NCBI GenBank assembly: GCA_937897665.1
Contig: CALCPB010000972.1
Span: forward strand, 1 to 11,043
Reading direction: 5' to 3'
Length of the DNA stretch: 11,043 nt
Origin: an uncultured Halomicronema sp.
GTDB lineage: Bacteria; Cyanobacteriota; Cyanobacteriia; Phormidesmidales; Phormidesmidaceae
Below, piece after piece: positions 1 to 7,233 of the stretch (position 1 is the first letter of the stretch; each line of letters begins with the position of its first letter). The position numbers were made by a program, and so were the translations under genes. The notes under the pieces were generated by a model that saw nothing but the letters and a program-made list of their open reading frames with translations, made no database searches and was not told the DNA's origin.

Positions 1-395
1 ATGTAGGGAGCAAAATAGCCAAAGGAGGTGGGAAAGAGCACCTTAACGCCAGCGATCTCAATCATGTTGCGCATCGTTTCAGCCACGGCGCTCGTTTCCG
101 GCACGCTGGCCTCTTCCACAATTTTGATGCCCGGAACGTTGGCCACCATGGCGGCGGCCCCTTCGGCATGGGCCTGATTGTAGCCAAAGTCATCTTTGGG
201 GCCGACATAAATAAACCCGACAACCAACTCTTCCCCGTCTCCGCCCCCGGCGCTTTCGCCCTCAGCAGTGGCGTCACCTTCGGTCGCTGGGCTACAAGCC
301 GTACCGAACTTAGTGACCACCCCAAACGCAGTGGTGGCCATTAATCCACGAATGATCTGTCGGCGAGAAAGGTGAGAAAAGTTGCGCTGGGTCAT
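1..395 (-). CDS. BMP-family ABC transporter substrate-binding lipoprotein (5' part, cut by window edge)
   Basis: The visible 131 residues form the N-terminus of a basic-membrane-protein (BMP/Med, PnrA-like) binding protein, the periplasmic receptor of ABC importers that usually take up nucleosides or purine-like compounds. The leader is a twin-arginine-type signal: SRRQIIRGL at residues 10-18, a hydrophobic stretch, then GTAC with Cys34 as probable lipidation site (the box is imperfect, with Gly at -3). A low-complexity Gly/Glu/Ala linker (about 36-56) follows. The mature fold begins with LVVGFIYVGPKDDFGYNQAH (57-76), typical of the family's first beta strand and ligand loop. The ATG at 395 is preceded by GGAG (404-407) with an 8-nt spacer, which supports this start. 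The rest of the gene lies beyond base 1. Family assignment is fairly secure; the ligand is unknown. Confidence 0.85.
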   Translation of the reverse strand, partial: MTQRNFSHLSRRQIIRGLMATTAFGVVTKFGTACSPATEGDATAEGESAGGGDGEELVVGFIYVGPKDDFGYNQAHAEGAAAMVANVPGIKIVEEASVPETSAVAETMRNMIEIAGVKVLFPTSFGYFAPY

Positions 396-1077
396 CGGGC
401 TTACTCCAAAAAATGAAAACGGGAAACAACTGAAAATGAGTTGCGAGGGAACGGCTAGGAAGATTCTCGGGGATCAGGGACAAGAAACATTGATTACTCT
501 GCGTAGAGATTCAAGTCAGCAGCTTTGAATGATCGTCGGGTGGTCATTGCCAAGCATGATGCACCAAGGCTCACTCCGGCATCCGTTGGCATGCCACCAC
601 ATACCCTACCGCATCATTTAATTAGGGGCTCGCTGATGATGAGCAACGATCGCCACCCTTGAGTCGAAGTACGGAAGCACGGGGCAAAACGGACATGCCA
701 ATAAATCTTGTCGCCCAGTTAAAACAAATAGACTACGGATGAATTAATCCGCGATCGCCCCATTCATCAACTGGCTTTGCTATCGGCTGATCAATCCTCA
801 AGCTCAGTTCAAGGATTGATAAATCCTGGGAATTATTTTGTATCGTCGACTGCATTTTCGAGGTTTCCAGCGCCAAAAGTCTCCAAATGCCAACGATCAC
901 TCAAAGCGCTCACCTTCCGGCAATGCAAGACTTTCTGAGCTGTCGTTTTACCCAATCCCTGCTGTTGAGTGCACGCGGATCAACAGCCGACTTGTATCGT
1001 GGACTACTACCGATACTCGCTGACGGGAATGTTGGGGTAAAGTATGCCGTAGTTCTGTTTGCAATCCGTGAGGGAGT
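396..1077. other. Intergenic gap between divergent genes, rich in inverted repeats
   Basis: This 682-bp stretch separates the divergent BMP and phosphoesterase genes, so it must hold both promoters. No reading frame in it looks coding. What can be seen are short symmetric elements: CCAGTT (715-720) with AACTGG (769-774), enclosing GATGAAT (738-744) with ATTCATC (762-768); ATCAATCCT (790-798) with AGGATTGAT (812-820); and GTATCG (994-999) with CGATAC (1011-1016). A 16-mer at 838-853 recurs with two mismatches at 992-1007. I could not assign a convincing sigma-70 promoter to either gene. Confidence 0.5.
790..820. repeat. 9-bp perfect inverted repeat with 13-nt loop
   Basis: ATCAATCCT at 790-798 is exactly complementary to AGGATTGAT at 812-820. 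The following bases (AAATCCTGGG) carry no T-run, so it is not a convincing intrinsic terminator in either direction. It lies 258 bp before the phosphoesterase start and could be a protein-binding site or a chance palindrome. Function is unknown. Confidence 0.4.
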
Positions 1078-2307
1078 ATGGGCTGGCAGCGATTTTTGAC
1101 CGGGGTAATCTTGGGGGCAATTTGCAGTGTGCTGCTAGCCTGCACCGAGGCTGCGATTCAAACCCCGTCGTCCCCCACTCCCGATGAGGCTGCGATCGAG
1201 CAGACGGATACGGCTGCCCCAACCAGCGCCGATGCGCCTCCAGAGGCTCCGGCCGAACTGCCCGCTGCGACCGAACAACTACTCGCCAGCCTCGAGCCGG
1301 CGTTGACCGATCCGCCCCGAGGCGACCTGCGCCTGGTAGTGATGAGTGACCTCAATGGCGTCTATGGCTCCACTGATTACGACCCCGAAATCGATAAAAC
1401 GATGGCCCTGATTCCGTTTTGGAATCCTGACTTAGTACTCTGCAGCGGTGACATGGTTGCCGGCCAAGACCTGACACTGACGCCCGACCAAATCAACGCC
1501 ATGTGGTCAGCCTTTGACGATCACGTCGCCGCGCCGTTGCGAACGGCGGGCTTGCCCTACGGTTTTACCATTGGCAACCACGATGCCTCGGGGGCATTGG
1601 GCCTCAACGACTCGCCGCTATTTCAGCAAGAGCGGGATTTGGCCGCCGCCTATTGGCAAGCGCCTGAGCATGACCCCGGGGTCGAATTTGTCGATCGCTT
1701 TGAGTTTCCCTTCTATTACAGCTTTCGCCGCGACGATGTCTTCTTTCTGTCGTGGGATGGGTCGTCGAGCCGCATCCCCGCCGATAAATTGGCTTGGGTA
1801 GAAGAAAGTTTAGCCAGTGAAGCGGCGCAGACCGCCAAAGTGCGAATTTTGCTGGGTCACCTACCGCTGTATGCCGTTGCGATAGGCCGCAACCAGCCCG
1901 GTGAAGTCATGGACAACGCCGATCAGCTGCGCGCCCTGTTAGAAAAATACGATGTTCATACCTACATCAGCGGCCATCACCACGCTTACTATCCGGGCCA
2001 TCGGGGTGACCTGCAGCTGCTGCACATGGGCATCATCGGGTCGGGGCCGCGCCCGCTGATTGATAGTGACCTGCCACCGTGGAAGGCTCTCACCGTGCTG
2101 GATATTGATTTCGACACGCCTGAGCTGACCCGCTACACCACTTACGATATTCAGACAATGGCGCTAATCGAGTATGGCCAGTTGCCCCGATTTTTGGCCG
2201 GACATAACGGCATGGTGCTGCGGCGAGATGTGGAGGCGACGGAGCTGAGCGCTGATGAGCAGGCCTTTTGTGAAGCCAAATTGGGGCCGTCACTCTGCAC
2301 GTCTTAG
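1078..2307 (+). CDS. Calcineurin-like metallophosphoesterase, predicted lipoprotein
   Basis: A 409-residue predicted exported phosphoesterase. It starts with a lipoprotein signal (residues 1-22; SVLLAC, lipidated Cys22), followed by a Pro/Ala/Thr/Glu-rich linker to about residue 80. The catalytic domain shows the ordered calcineurin-like metal motifs: SDLN (90-93), GDMV (124-127), GNHD (166-169), GH (260-261) and GHHH (299-302). The first motif is normally Asp-x-His; here it is Asp-Leu-Asn, so one metal ligand is replaced by Asn. All later metal ligands are present, which argues for an active but variant enzyme, perhaps with altered metal preference. The ATG at 1078 is preceded by GAGGGAG, a good ribosome-binding site. 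The protein is probably anchored on the outer face of the plasma membrane or in the periplasm. Substrate (phosphomonoester or phosphodiester) cannot be read from the sequence. It seems to stand alone transcriptionally. Confidence 0.88.
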   Translation: MGWQRFLTGVILGAICSVLLACTEAAIQTPSSPTPDEAAIEQTDTAAPTSADAPPEAPAELPAATEQLLASLEPALTDPPRGDLRLVVMSDLNGVYGSTDYDPEIDKTMALIPFWNPDLVLCSGDMVAGQDLTLTPDQINAMWSAFDDHVAAPLRTAGLPYGFTIGNHDASGALGLNDSPLFQQERDLAAAYWQAPEHDPGVEFVDRFEFPFYYSFRRDDVFFLSWDGSSSRIPADKLAWVEESLASEAAQTAKVRILLGHLPLYAVAIGRNQPGEVMDNADQLRALLEKYDVHTYISGHHHAYYPGHRGDLQLLHMGIIGSGPRPLIDSDLPPWKALTVLDIDFDTPELTRYTTYDIQTMALIEYGQLPRFLAGHNGMVLRRDVEATELSADEQAFCEAKLGPSLCTS

Positions 2308-2441
2308 CGGAGAGCGATCGCTAAAAACTGGGCGATCTCATCATCTGGCAGTTTACTCCACAGCATTAAAGCAGGGAGGGCGCAAACCGGCCGGGCCAGA
2401 AAGAGAATTCGTGACGGTATTTTGGCCGAACAGATTACAAA

Positions 2442-2540
2442 GTGAACAGCGTCGAGATCGCCACCCTGGGCATCGCAGCGATCGCCCTCACAGCCACCAC
2501 GATTTGCACTAAACTCATCCTGGTAGCCGTACAAAAGTAG
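2442..2540 (+). CDS. Candidate 32-residue single-span membrane miniprotein
   Basis: A short open frame begins with GTG at 2442 and ends with TAG at 2538-2540, four bases before the dapB ATG. The predicted product begins (M)NSVEIATLG and ends VAVQK. It has one charged residue (Glu5), then an almost unbroken hydrophobic span of about 25 residues (6-30) interrupted by Lys24, and a terminal Lys. That is the size and shape of the small single-helix subunits common in cyanobacterial membrane complexes, but I do not recognise it as any known one. About 24 of 32 third positions are G or C, as in the neighbouring genes. Against it: no Shine-Dalgarno sequence precedes the GTG, and no ATG exists in frame. 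It could also be a chance frame in the dapB leader. If real, it is probably co-transcribed with dapB. Confidence 0.35.
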   Translation: MNSVEIATLGIAAIALTATTICTKLILVAVQK

Positions 2541-2544
2541 GGTC

Positions 2545-3369
2545 ATGGCAACACAATCAACAATTCCAGTGGTGGTCAATGGGGCCTGCGGCAAAATGGG
2601 CCGCGAAGTCATCAAGGCGATCGCCACTGCTGAGGACATGACTCTTGTCGGGGCAATTGATAAAAATCCCGCTGTGCAAGGCGAAGACATCGGCGAAATT
2701 GTCGGCTGCGGCCCGGTCGAAGTCCCAATCACGGCTGATCTAGAGGCGGCTCTGGTGATGGCTCAGAGTGAAGGGTTGGCGGTCATGGTGGATTTCACCC
2801 ATCCCAAAAGTGTCTACAGCTCTGTGCGGGCGGCGATCGCCTACGGGGTGCGCCCGGTGGTGGGCACGACCGGCCTGAGCGTCGAGCAGATCAAAGACCT
2901 GGCCGAATTTGCCGACAAAGCTAGCATTGGCTGTCTGATCATCCCGAACTTCTCGATTGGCATCGTCTTGATGCAGCAAGCGGCTCAGCAAGCCGCCCAA
3001 TACTTTGAGCATGTCGAAATCATCGAGCTGCACCACATTCAAAAGGCAGATGCCCCCAGCGGCACGGCGATTCAGACTGCGCAAATGCTATCCGAGCTGA
3101 ATAAAGCCTACAATCCTGCGCAAGTTGAAGAGACCGAAAAAATGACGGGGGCACGGGGCAGCAGCACCGCTGATGGCATTCGCCTGCACAGCGTGCGGTT
3201 ACCCGGTCTGATTGCCCATCAGGAAGTGATCTTTGGCGCACCGGGACAGCTCTACACCCTGCGCCATGACACGAGCGATCGCGCCTGTTATATGCCTGGC
3301 GTGCTGCTGGCCATTCGTCGCGTCATGCCATTGAAATCTTTAATTTATGGCTTAGACAAAATTCTGTAG
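2545..3369 (+). CDS. dapB: 4-hydroxy-tetrahydrodipicolinate reductase
   Basis: DapB reduces 4-hydroxy-tetrahydrodipicolinate to tetrahydrodipicolinate with NAD(P)H in the cytoplasm. This step leads to lysine and to the diaminopimelate of peptidoglycan. The 274-residue length is normal. Visible signatures in order: the nucleotide-binding GACGKMGR (13-20), DFTHP (83-87), GTTGLS (107-112), NFSIGI (135-140), and the catalytic stretch [15 protein letters not shown] (161-175) with the His pair at 163-164, Lys167 and the substrate-binding PSGTA. The C-terminus carries HSVRLPG, HQEVIFG and LRHD, as in the family. The ATG lies four bases after the stop of the candidate miniprotein, with only a weak GGGT-like upstream purine run. 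A hairpin with a T-run follows the stop. Assignment is secure. Confidence 0.97.
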   Translation: MATQSTIPVVVNGACGKMGREVIKAIATAEDMTLVGAIDKNPAVQGEDIGEIVGCGPVEVPITADLEAALVMAQSEGLAVMVDFTHPKSVYSSVRAAIAYGVRPVVGTTGLSVEQIKDLAEFADKASIGCLIIPNFSIGIVLMQQAAQQAAQYFEHVEIIELHHIQKADAPSGTAIQTAQMLSELNKAYNPAQVEETEKMTGARGSSTADGIRLHSVRLPGLIAHQEVIFGAPGQLYTLRHDTSDRACYMPGVLLAIRRVMPLKSLIYGLDKIL

Positions 3370-3399
3370 CGGTTGTCTCAGCCTCTAAATAAGAAAATA

Positions 3400-3434
3400 G
3401 CCTGACCCTAAAGCCCCCAAGGATCAGGCATTTT
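3400..3434 (+). terminator. Intrinsic terminator after dapB
   Basis: GCCTGA (3400-3405) pairs with TCAGGC (3424-3429). The stem extends by CC/GG past one mismatch, the loop is about 12 nt, and the 3' arm runs into ATTTT (3430-3434). It lies 31 bp after the dapB stop, so it most likely ends the dapB transcript. The T-run is short, so termination may be partial. Confidence 0.6.
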
Positions 3435-3961
3435 ACTCGTAAGAGCGCTTAGCGCAGCTAGTTAAACCACTCAAATTGCCCCCAACAGAGTGATTTAATT
3501 GTCGCTGCTTGCATTCTTCAGAGTTAAATCTATTCTGCGCTTTCCCAACGGGGATGACGTCACAAAATCCACGCAAAATCCGTCTAGATCTTTCCCCAGA
3601 TTGCCCACCTCAATCCGTAGATTTACGCCTGTCAAAAGCGCCTTATTACGTGACCTGTGGGAACAAGCAACCTGCGGTTTTCGGCTAGCGAATGGATGAC
3701 ATCATGGCTCTTTGAGAGCGGTTTGGCCTCATGGCGGTAGCCTTTAGAAAGCAAACTGGAACCATCGTCAGCTGCCTCTGCGATCAAATTTCCCTACCTA
3801 ACTTTCACTGAGAATGGGCATCGCCCGAGAAGTTATTAGGTCTCAGACATCTCGTTCCGCCCTGTTGAAATGACATCGGAAATTGAGGTCAACTGGGATA
3901 TCTTGCCTATTCAAGGCCAAAATCGTCGCGCTATGAGGTCGACTGAGATCAGATCGTGCCG
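3435..3961. other. Gene-free convergent gap
   Basis: About 530 bp between the dapB terminator and the end of the oppositely oriented 178-residue gene. Frames here are short or start at weak codons: a TTG-started frame at 3499-3699 and a 26-codon ATG frame near 3731 give no recognisable protein. The content is somewhat richer in A and T than the flanking genes. Notable items are a TGACGTCA palindrome near 3554, a related GGATGACATCAT near 3692, and a spaced 16-mer repeat at 3884-3949. I see no tRNA or known small RNA. The length is unusual for a gap that needs no promoter, so an unrecognised small RNA or decayed element is possible. Confidence 0.45.
3884..3949. repeat. Two 16-bp direct repeats at an exact 50-bp spacing
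   Basis: TGAGGTCAACTGGGAT (3884-3899) and TGAGGTCGACTGAGAT (3934-3949) match at 14 of 16 positions and start exactly 50 bp apart. A weaker third look-alike, TTAGGTCTCAGACAT, begins at 3836, 48 bp earlier. They lie just beyond the 3' end of the minus-strand gene and not in front of any gene I can see. Function is unknown; they could be remnants of a tandem repeat or spaced protein-binding sites. Confidence 0.45.
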
Positions 3962-4498
3962 CTATTTGACATTCACAGTCTTAATTCTCAGATAACGGCT
4001 TGGTTGAGAAACGGCCTCTCGAGAAAGTAGGGCCTCGGGGTTGGCTGCCGCCCAACTGAGCAAATCCTCAAGGTCAACCAGCACATCCTCGACCGTTGCC
4101 AAAGGATTATCTCCCGTCACTTCGGTTAATGATGGATGGACGAAGGGCAGATAGGCGTCGTCTGCGAACGCCCCCGAGGTTGTCACCCGCAATCCCTGTA
4201 GACGCGAGCGACAGGTGCGGATCGGACTGCCGTCGTAAATGTTGAGTTCAATCCACTGTTCGTTGGCTAGCTGCACCTGCCAACCAAAATCTTCTAGATA
4301 CATATCCCGATGCTGCCAACCTTCGCCAACTTTGAATCGATGCTTTTGCAGGCAAGCCTTAACGCGGTCATAATCCCGATAGCTATTTTCCGCGTCATAG
4401 ACGATGACGGCGACCAGGCCCGCAAAGCCGAGCGGCAGTAGGGCGATGACAAATAGCGCCATCGCGATTCGTATTTTAGTCCTAAATTTCATGAGCAT
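3962..4498 (-). CDS. Hypothetical protein with N-terminal membrane anchor
   Basis: I do not recognise this 178-residue protein. The N-terminus is basic (MLMKFRTKIR), followed by one strongly hydrophobic span at about residues 12-34, then a polar domain beginning YDAENSYRDYDRVKACLQKH. This points to an anchored protein with its bulk outside the cytoplasm (positive-inside rule), or an uncleaved signal. The soluble part has only two cysteines (49 and 96), which could form a disulfide outside the membrane. It also has aromatic-rich segments (DFGWQVQL, EQWIELNIYDG) resembling a small beta-rich fold, and an acidic helix-like tract (TVEDVLVDLEDLLSWAAANP, about 135-154). The start may be the ATG at 4498 or 4492; neither has a clear ribosome-binding site. 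It lies 106 bp after the carboxypeptidase gene in the same direction, so shared transcription is possible. Confidence 0.75.
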   Translation of the reverse strand: MLMKFRTKIRIAMALFVIALLPLGFAGLVAVIVYDAENSYRDYDRVKACLQKHRFKVGEGWQHRDMYLEDFGWQVQLANEQWIELNIYDGSPIRTCRSRLQGLRVTTSGAFADDAYLPFVHPSLTEVTGDNPLATVEDVLVDLEDLLSWAAANPEALLSREAVSQPSRYLRIKTVNVK

Positions 4499-4604
4499 CG
4501 GTGACCGCTTTCAGTTTCGCTGCGACTACGGCTCTAATTTGCCCAGATCCATCTGTGGGGGTGAAGGGAGAGGTTTGGGCAGGGATGACGTTCGCCAGGC
4601 AGTC

Positions 4605-6044
4605 TTATTCACAGGGTTCGAGAGCCGCGATCGCCAGCACCATGTCGTCGATCAGCGATCGCGCGACGCGACCGGGGGCATCAATATTGTTGAGAAAAAT
4701 GGTGAAGGCAACCGGCGCATAGCGCTCAGGCTGTAGGTAGCCCGCCAAGGCAAAATTGCGGCTGATGGCCCCAGATTTACCGCTCAACTGTCCCTCAACT
4801 GGCGTGTCGAGCCAGCGATTGCGCAGCGTGCCGCTTTGTCCCGCCACCGCCAATGATTCGCGAAAGACGTCGGCTTGGGGCGATCTGGCCATGATTTGCA
4901 ACACATCAACGAGTGCCGCCGGGGTGATCAGGTTCTTCCGCGCCAACCCAGAGCCATCCACCATCACCACGTCAGCCGGATCGAGCCCCAGCGTTTGCAG
5001 ACGGTTCACGGCGATCGCAATGCCCCCTGCCGTCGCATCCTCGGCTGACGGATTGCGACGACTACCCAGCATTTTGAGCAGTGCTTCCGCATAGAGATTA
5101 TTGCTGCTTTGATTGGTAGGGATGAGCAGCTCTGCCAGCGATGGCGACTGCACGACGGCCAGCACCCCCCAATTCTGGGTGGAGGGCGGAGGCCCTAGGC
5201 GAATTTGCTGCACTTCAATGCCCTGCTCCGACAGCGCTGTTTGCAATGCATTGAGGAAAGCTGGCCCCGGATTCGGTTCGGCAATAGAAACCGGCTCGGG
5301 AGCTGATCCGGCAACGAGCTGACCCGCGACCCGCAGCACCGGCTGGCTCAAATCACGCCCGACGCTGACAAACTCAGACTCTCCCGCAGCGACCGTGCGC
5401 GTCGCGTTCTCAATCGTCCACCCCGTCCCTTGCCTGGGGCTGTCCCACACGACCTGCAGCGGTTGCCCCACCGCTTGCGGGTGCAGACTCAGGCCGATTT
5501 CATTCTCTTCTAAGATCAAGGCGTTGACCGGCGCACCGTAGCCCGCCTGCACTTCTTCCCATTCCCAATTGGGGTGGACGGCTTCGCCCGCAAAGGCGCT
5601 ATCGTCCCCGTACAAAATATCGACTTGACGCACGTTTAGTTCACCGATTTGACGTGCCAAGTCTGCGAGATCAGACCGATCAAAACTGGGGTCACCGTGA
5701 CCGACCACCTGCAGCGTGGCGCGACCGACGCTATCAACCGTGCCCAAGACGGAGGTGCGAATGCGATAATCGGGGCCGAGTTCGGTCAACACGGCAGCGG
5801 TGGTCACCAGCTTCAGCGTCGAAGCGGGCACAAAAAAGCGATCGCCCGACCAACTATAAACAGACTCGCCGTCCAGCGTTTCTATCTGGATGCCCACACG
5901 AGCACGGGCTAACTCCGGGTGCTGGGCGATCGCTTCCATCGCCGCGGGCAAATCGACTGGGCAGAGAGCGACCGCGGGGAAGGCAGCGGTGATCGCGCCG
6001 ATGAAGGCCACCCCGATACTCAGTCCTGCCTTTCGCCAATCCAT
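4605..6044 (-). CDS. dacB: D-alanyl-D-alanine carboxypeptidase/endopeptidase, PBP4 type (peptidase S13)
   Basis: A periplasmic penicillin-binding protein that removes the terminal D-Ala from peptidoglycan stem peptides and, in this family, can cleave D-Ala-meso-DAP cross-links. Counting from the ATG at 6044 (479 residues), there is a signal peptide (1 to about 26, ending AFPAVA) and then the three active-site motifs: STLK with nucleophile Ser75 and Lys78, SNN at 314-316, and KSG at 423-425 (the KTG-box variant). The large insert between the first two motifs is the S13-family hallmark. An open frame extends upstream to a TTG at 6092, and another ATG lies at 6050. The 6044 start is preferred because AGGA sits 8 nt before it and the product then begins MDWRKAGLSIG, a normal signal sequence. 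It follows the prenyltransferase gene by about 98 bp on the same strand. Confidence 0.93.
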   Translation of the reverse strand: MDWRKAGLSIGVAFIGAITAAFPAVALCPVDLPAAMEAIAQHPELARARVGIQIETLDGESVYSWSGDRFFVPASTLKLVTTAAVLTELGPDYRIRTSVLGTVDSVGRATLQVVGHGDPSFDRSDLADLARQIGELNVRQVDILYGDDSAFAGEAVHPNWEWEEVQAGYGAPVNALILEENEIGLSLHPQAVGQPLQVVWDSPRQGTGWTIENATRTVAAGESEFVSVGRDLSQPVLRVAGQLVAGSAPEPVSIAEPNPGPAFLNALQTALSEQGIEVQQIRLGPPPSTQNWGVLAVVQSPSLAELLIPTNQSSNNLYAEALLKMLGSRRNPSAEDATAGGIAIAVNRLQTLGLDPADVVMVDGSGLARKNLITPAALVDVLQIMARSPQADVFRESLAVAGQSGTLRNRWLDTPVEGQLSGKSGAISRNFALAGYLQPERYAPVAFTIFLNNIDAPGRVARSLIDDMVLAIAALEPCE

Positions 6045-6142
6045 TCCCATGTTCCTAATCACCGCGATCCGCTTTGCTACCCTGGCCTTCAATTTCCATG
6101 CCTTTGATGGCTGAACTCCACCCCTCTTGCAGCAACCGATGG

Positions 6143-7027
6143 CTAGAGCAGCAATCCCAGCACCATACCTCCCAGCAGGGCAAAGCCGAGCAGCACATTT
6201 TGCCGAAAGATGCGCCCATAGAGCGACAGCGGCGGATTGTACAGGCTGAGCAAATAGCCTTCGCGGCCCCAGACGACAATGGCCAAAATTAGCGTCACCC
6301 AGTAGGGCCAGCTTAATGCCATGACCCAGCCGGTCAGGCCCAGCAGAACAACCGCGACGGCAAAAAATAGCGTCACCGCCTGCGGTGTGCGCCGGCCAAA
6401 AAAGCGCGCGCTGGAATTGACGCCGAGGCGAGCATCAAACTCGCGATCGGGAATGGCATAAACCGTGTCAAACCCCAACGTCCAAAAAATGACGGCCCCC
6501 CACAGCAGCCACGCTGCCGGTTCTAACCCTCCGGTCACTGCGGCCCAGGGAATCAGCACGGCAAACCCCCAGGCGATCGCCAGCACTAGCTGCGGCACCG
6601 GAAACACGCGCTTAGCTAAGGGATAGAGCACAATCACGGGCACTGCGGCCACACAGAGCCAAAAGGTGAGGCGATTGAGATAGAAGGTGAGGCCATAGGC
6701 ACAGAGAAACGCGACGATCGCCAGCACGATCGCAATCCGTACCGAGAGCGCCTTAGAAGCCAATGGCCGGGTGCGAGTACGCTGCACCTGCGGATCGATG
6801 TCGCGATCCCACAGGTCGTTGACGATGCAGCCTGCTGCGCTCGTGATCAGGCTACCGACGATAATGACAACCAGCAATCCCCAGGGTGGGGTGCCCCGTG
6901 CGGCTAAAAACAAAGACCACAGTGCGGGCACCATCAAAATCAAGCGCCCGGTGGGTTTGTCCCAACGCATGAGTCGCAGAATGGCTTTCCACGTGGGCTC
7001 GGGTCGGGTCAGGGGCGATGTTTCCAT
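6143..7027 (-). CDS. ubiA: 4-hydroxybenzoate polyprenyltransferase (UbiA family)
   Basis: An integral membrane prenyltransferase that attaches a polyprenyl (in cyanobacteria probably solanesyl) chain to 4-hydroxybenzoate, an early step toward plastoquinone. The 294 residues hold about eight or nine hydrophobic spans. Both Asp-rich, Mg-pyrophosphate-binding motifs are present: NDLWDRDID (70-78), and DTVYAIPDREFD (187-198), matching DxxYAxxDxxxD. The segment RWDKPTGRLILMVPALWSLF (21-40) and the TRTRPLAS run after the first motif are typical of the 4-hydroxybenzoate branch rather than of chlorophyll or homogentisate prenyltransferases. The ATG at 7027 gives the usual start; no clear ribosome-binding site precedes it. 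The gene is divergent from pncB and followed by dacB. The exact prenyl donor is inferred from organism type, not seen. Confidence 0.93.
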   Translation of the reverse strand: METSPLTRPEPTWKAILRLMRWDKPTGRLILMVPALWSLFLAARGTPPWGLLVVIIVGSLITSAAGCIVNDLWDRDIDPQVQRTRTRPLASKALSVRIAIVLAIVAFLCAYGLTFYLNRLTFWLCVAAVPVIVLYPLAKRVFPVPQLVLAIAWGFAVLIPWAAVTGGLEPAAWLLWGAVIFWTLGFDTVYAIPDREFDARLGVNSSARFFGRRTPQAVTLFFAVAVVLLGLTGWVMALSWPYWVTLILAIVVWGREGYLLSLYNPPLSLYGRIFRQNVLLGFALLGGMVLGLLL

Positions 7028-7094
7028 GATTGGGGCCAGTAGCTCTCATCTTCAGCATAGCCCTGTTGGGGCGGGCGATGCGTCGATCAAAAAC

Positions 7095-7122
7095 ATGATT
7101 TCTACCATAAAGGTGCCGTCAA
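7095..7122 (-). promoter_or_regulatory. Candidate sigma-70 promoter for ubiA
   Basis: Read on the minus strand, TTGACG (7122-7117) and AATCAT (7100-7095) are separated by 16 bp. They match the -35 consensus at 5 of 6 and the -10 consensus at 4 of 6 positions. Transcription would begin about 60 bp before the ubiA ATG. The spacer contains ACCATAA (7104-7110, plus strand), identical to one half of the palindrome at 7310-7330, but without a partner arm. Motif-level evidence only. Confidence 0.3.
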
Positions 7123-7142
7123 ATTTTTGTGGGGAGATCACT

Positions 7143-7172
7143 ATGTTTCGCGATCGCTGCCTGACATCATGA
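7143..7172 (+). CDS. Nine-codon ORF with strong ribosome-binding site (possible leader peptide)
   Basis: ATG at 7143 is preceded by GGGGAG (7131-7136) with a 6-nt spacer, one of the best-placed ribosome-binding sites in the window. The frame MFRDRCLTS stops with TGA at 7170-7172, 16 bp before a terminator-like hairpin. Order and spacing resemble an attenuator leader peptide, but no codon run points to a regulating amino acid, and four of its codons lie over a HIP1 site. It may be chance. If real, it would belong to a transcript running toward pncB. Confidence 0.2.
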   Translation: MFRDRCLTS

Positions 7173-7188
7173 TGAGCTTGCTCACTGT

Positions 7189-7233
7189 CAAAACCAGACT
7201 GTATCTTAATTTACCGTCTGATTTTGTCTTTTT
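7189..7233 (+). terminator. Terminator-like hairpin in the pncB upstream region
   Basis: CAAAACCAGAC (7189-7199) pairs with GTCTGATTTTG (7216-7226) at 10 of 11 positions around a 16-nt loop, and TCTTTTT (7227-7233) follows. That fits an intrinsic terminator on the plus strand, though the stem is AT-rich. No recognised gene ends nearby on that strand, so it would stop either a leader transcript heading for pncB or a small upstream RNA. GTCTGAT of the 3' arm can alternatively pair with ATCAGAC at 7259-7265, which would break the terminator. Confidence 0.4.

Noticed and set aside
838..1023. Plus-strand 61-codon frame, and overlapping frames on both strands up to 1222
   Set aside because: They start at weak codons, overlap each other, and show no domain, hydrophobic pattern or ribosome-binding site. 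They are chance frames in the gap.
2304..2366. Minus-strand 20-codon frame MLWSKLPDDEIAQFLAIALR convergent on the phosphoesterase stop, open further upstream
   Set aside because: It looks protein-like, but no ribosome-binding site precedes the ATG, the upstream extension is low-quality and runs into dapB antisense, and a HIP1 site alone supplies the AIA segment.
2304..2732. 142-codon minus-strand frame antisense to the start of dapB
   Set aside because: It is a shadow of dapB over most of its length, with serine/threonine-rich composition and no features of its own.
3499..3699. TTG-started 66-codon frame in the convergent gap
   Set aside because: No ribosome-binding site, basic low-information composition, and no resemblance to a known protein or transposase fragment.
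4551..4570. CAGAT/ATCTG complementary pair after the carboxypeptidase gene
   Set aside because: The loop would be only two bases and no T-run follows on the minus strand, so it is not a workable terminator.
6045..6092. N-terminal extension of the carboxypeptidase to a TTG codon
   Set aside because: The ATG at 6044 has AGGA at an ideal spacing and gives a normal signal peptide. The extension would bury the signal peptide behind 16 basic residues.
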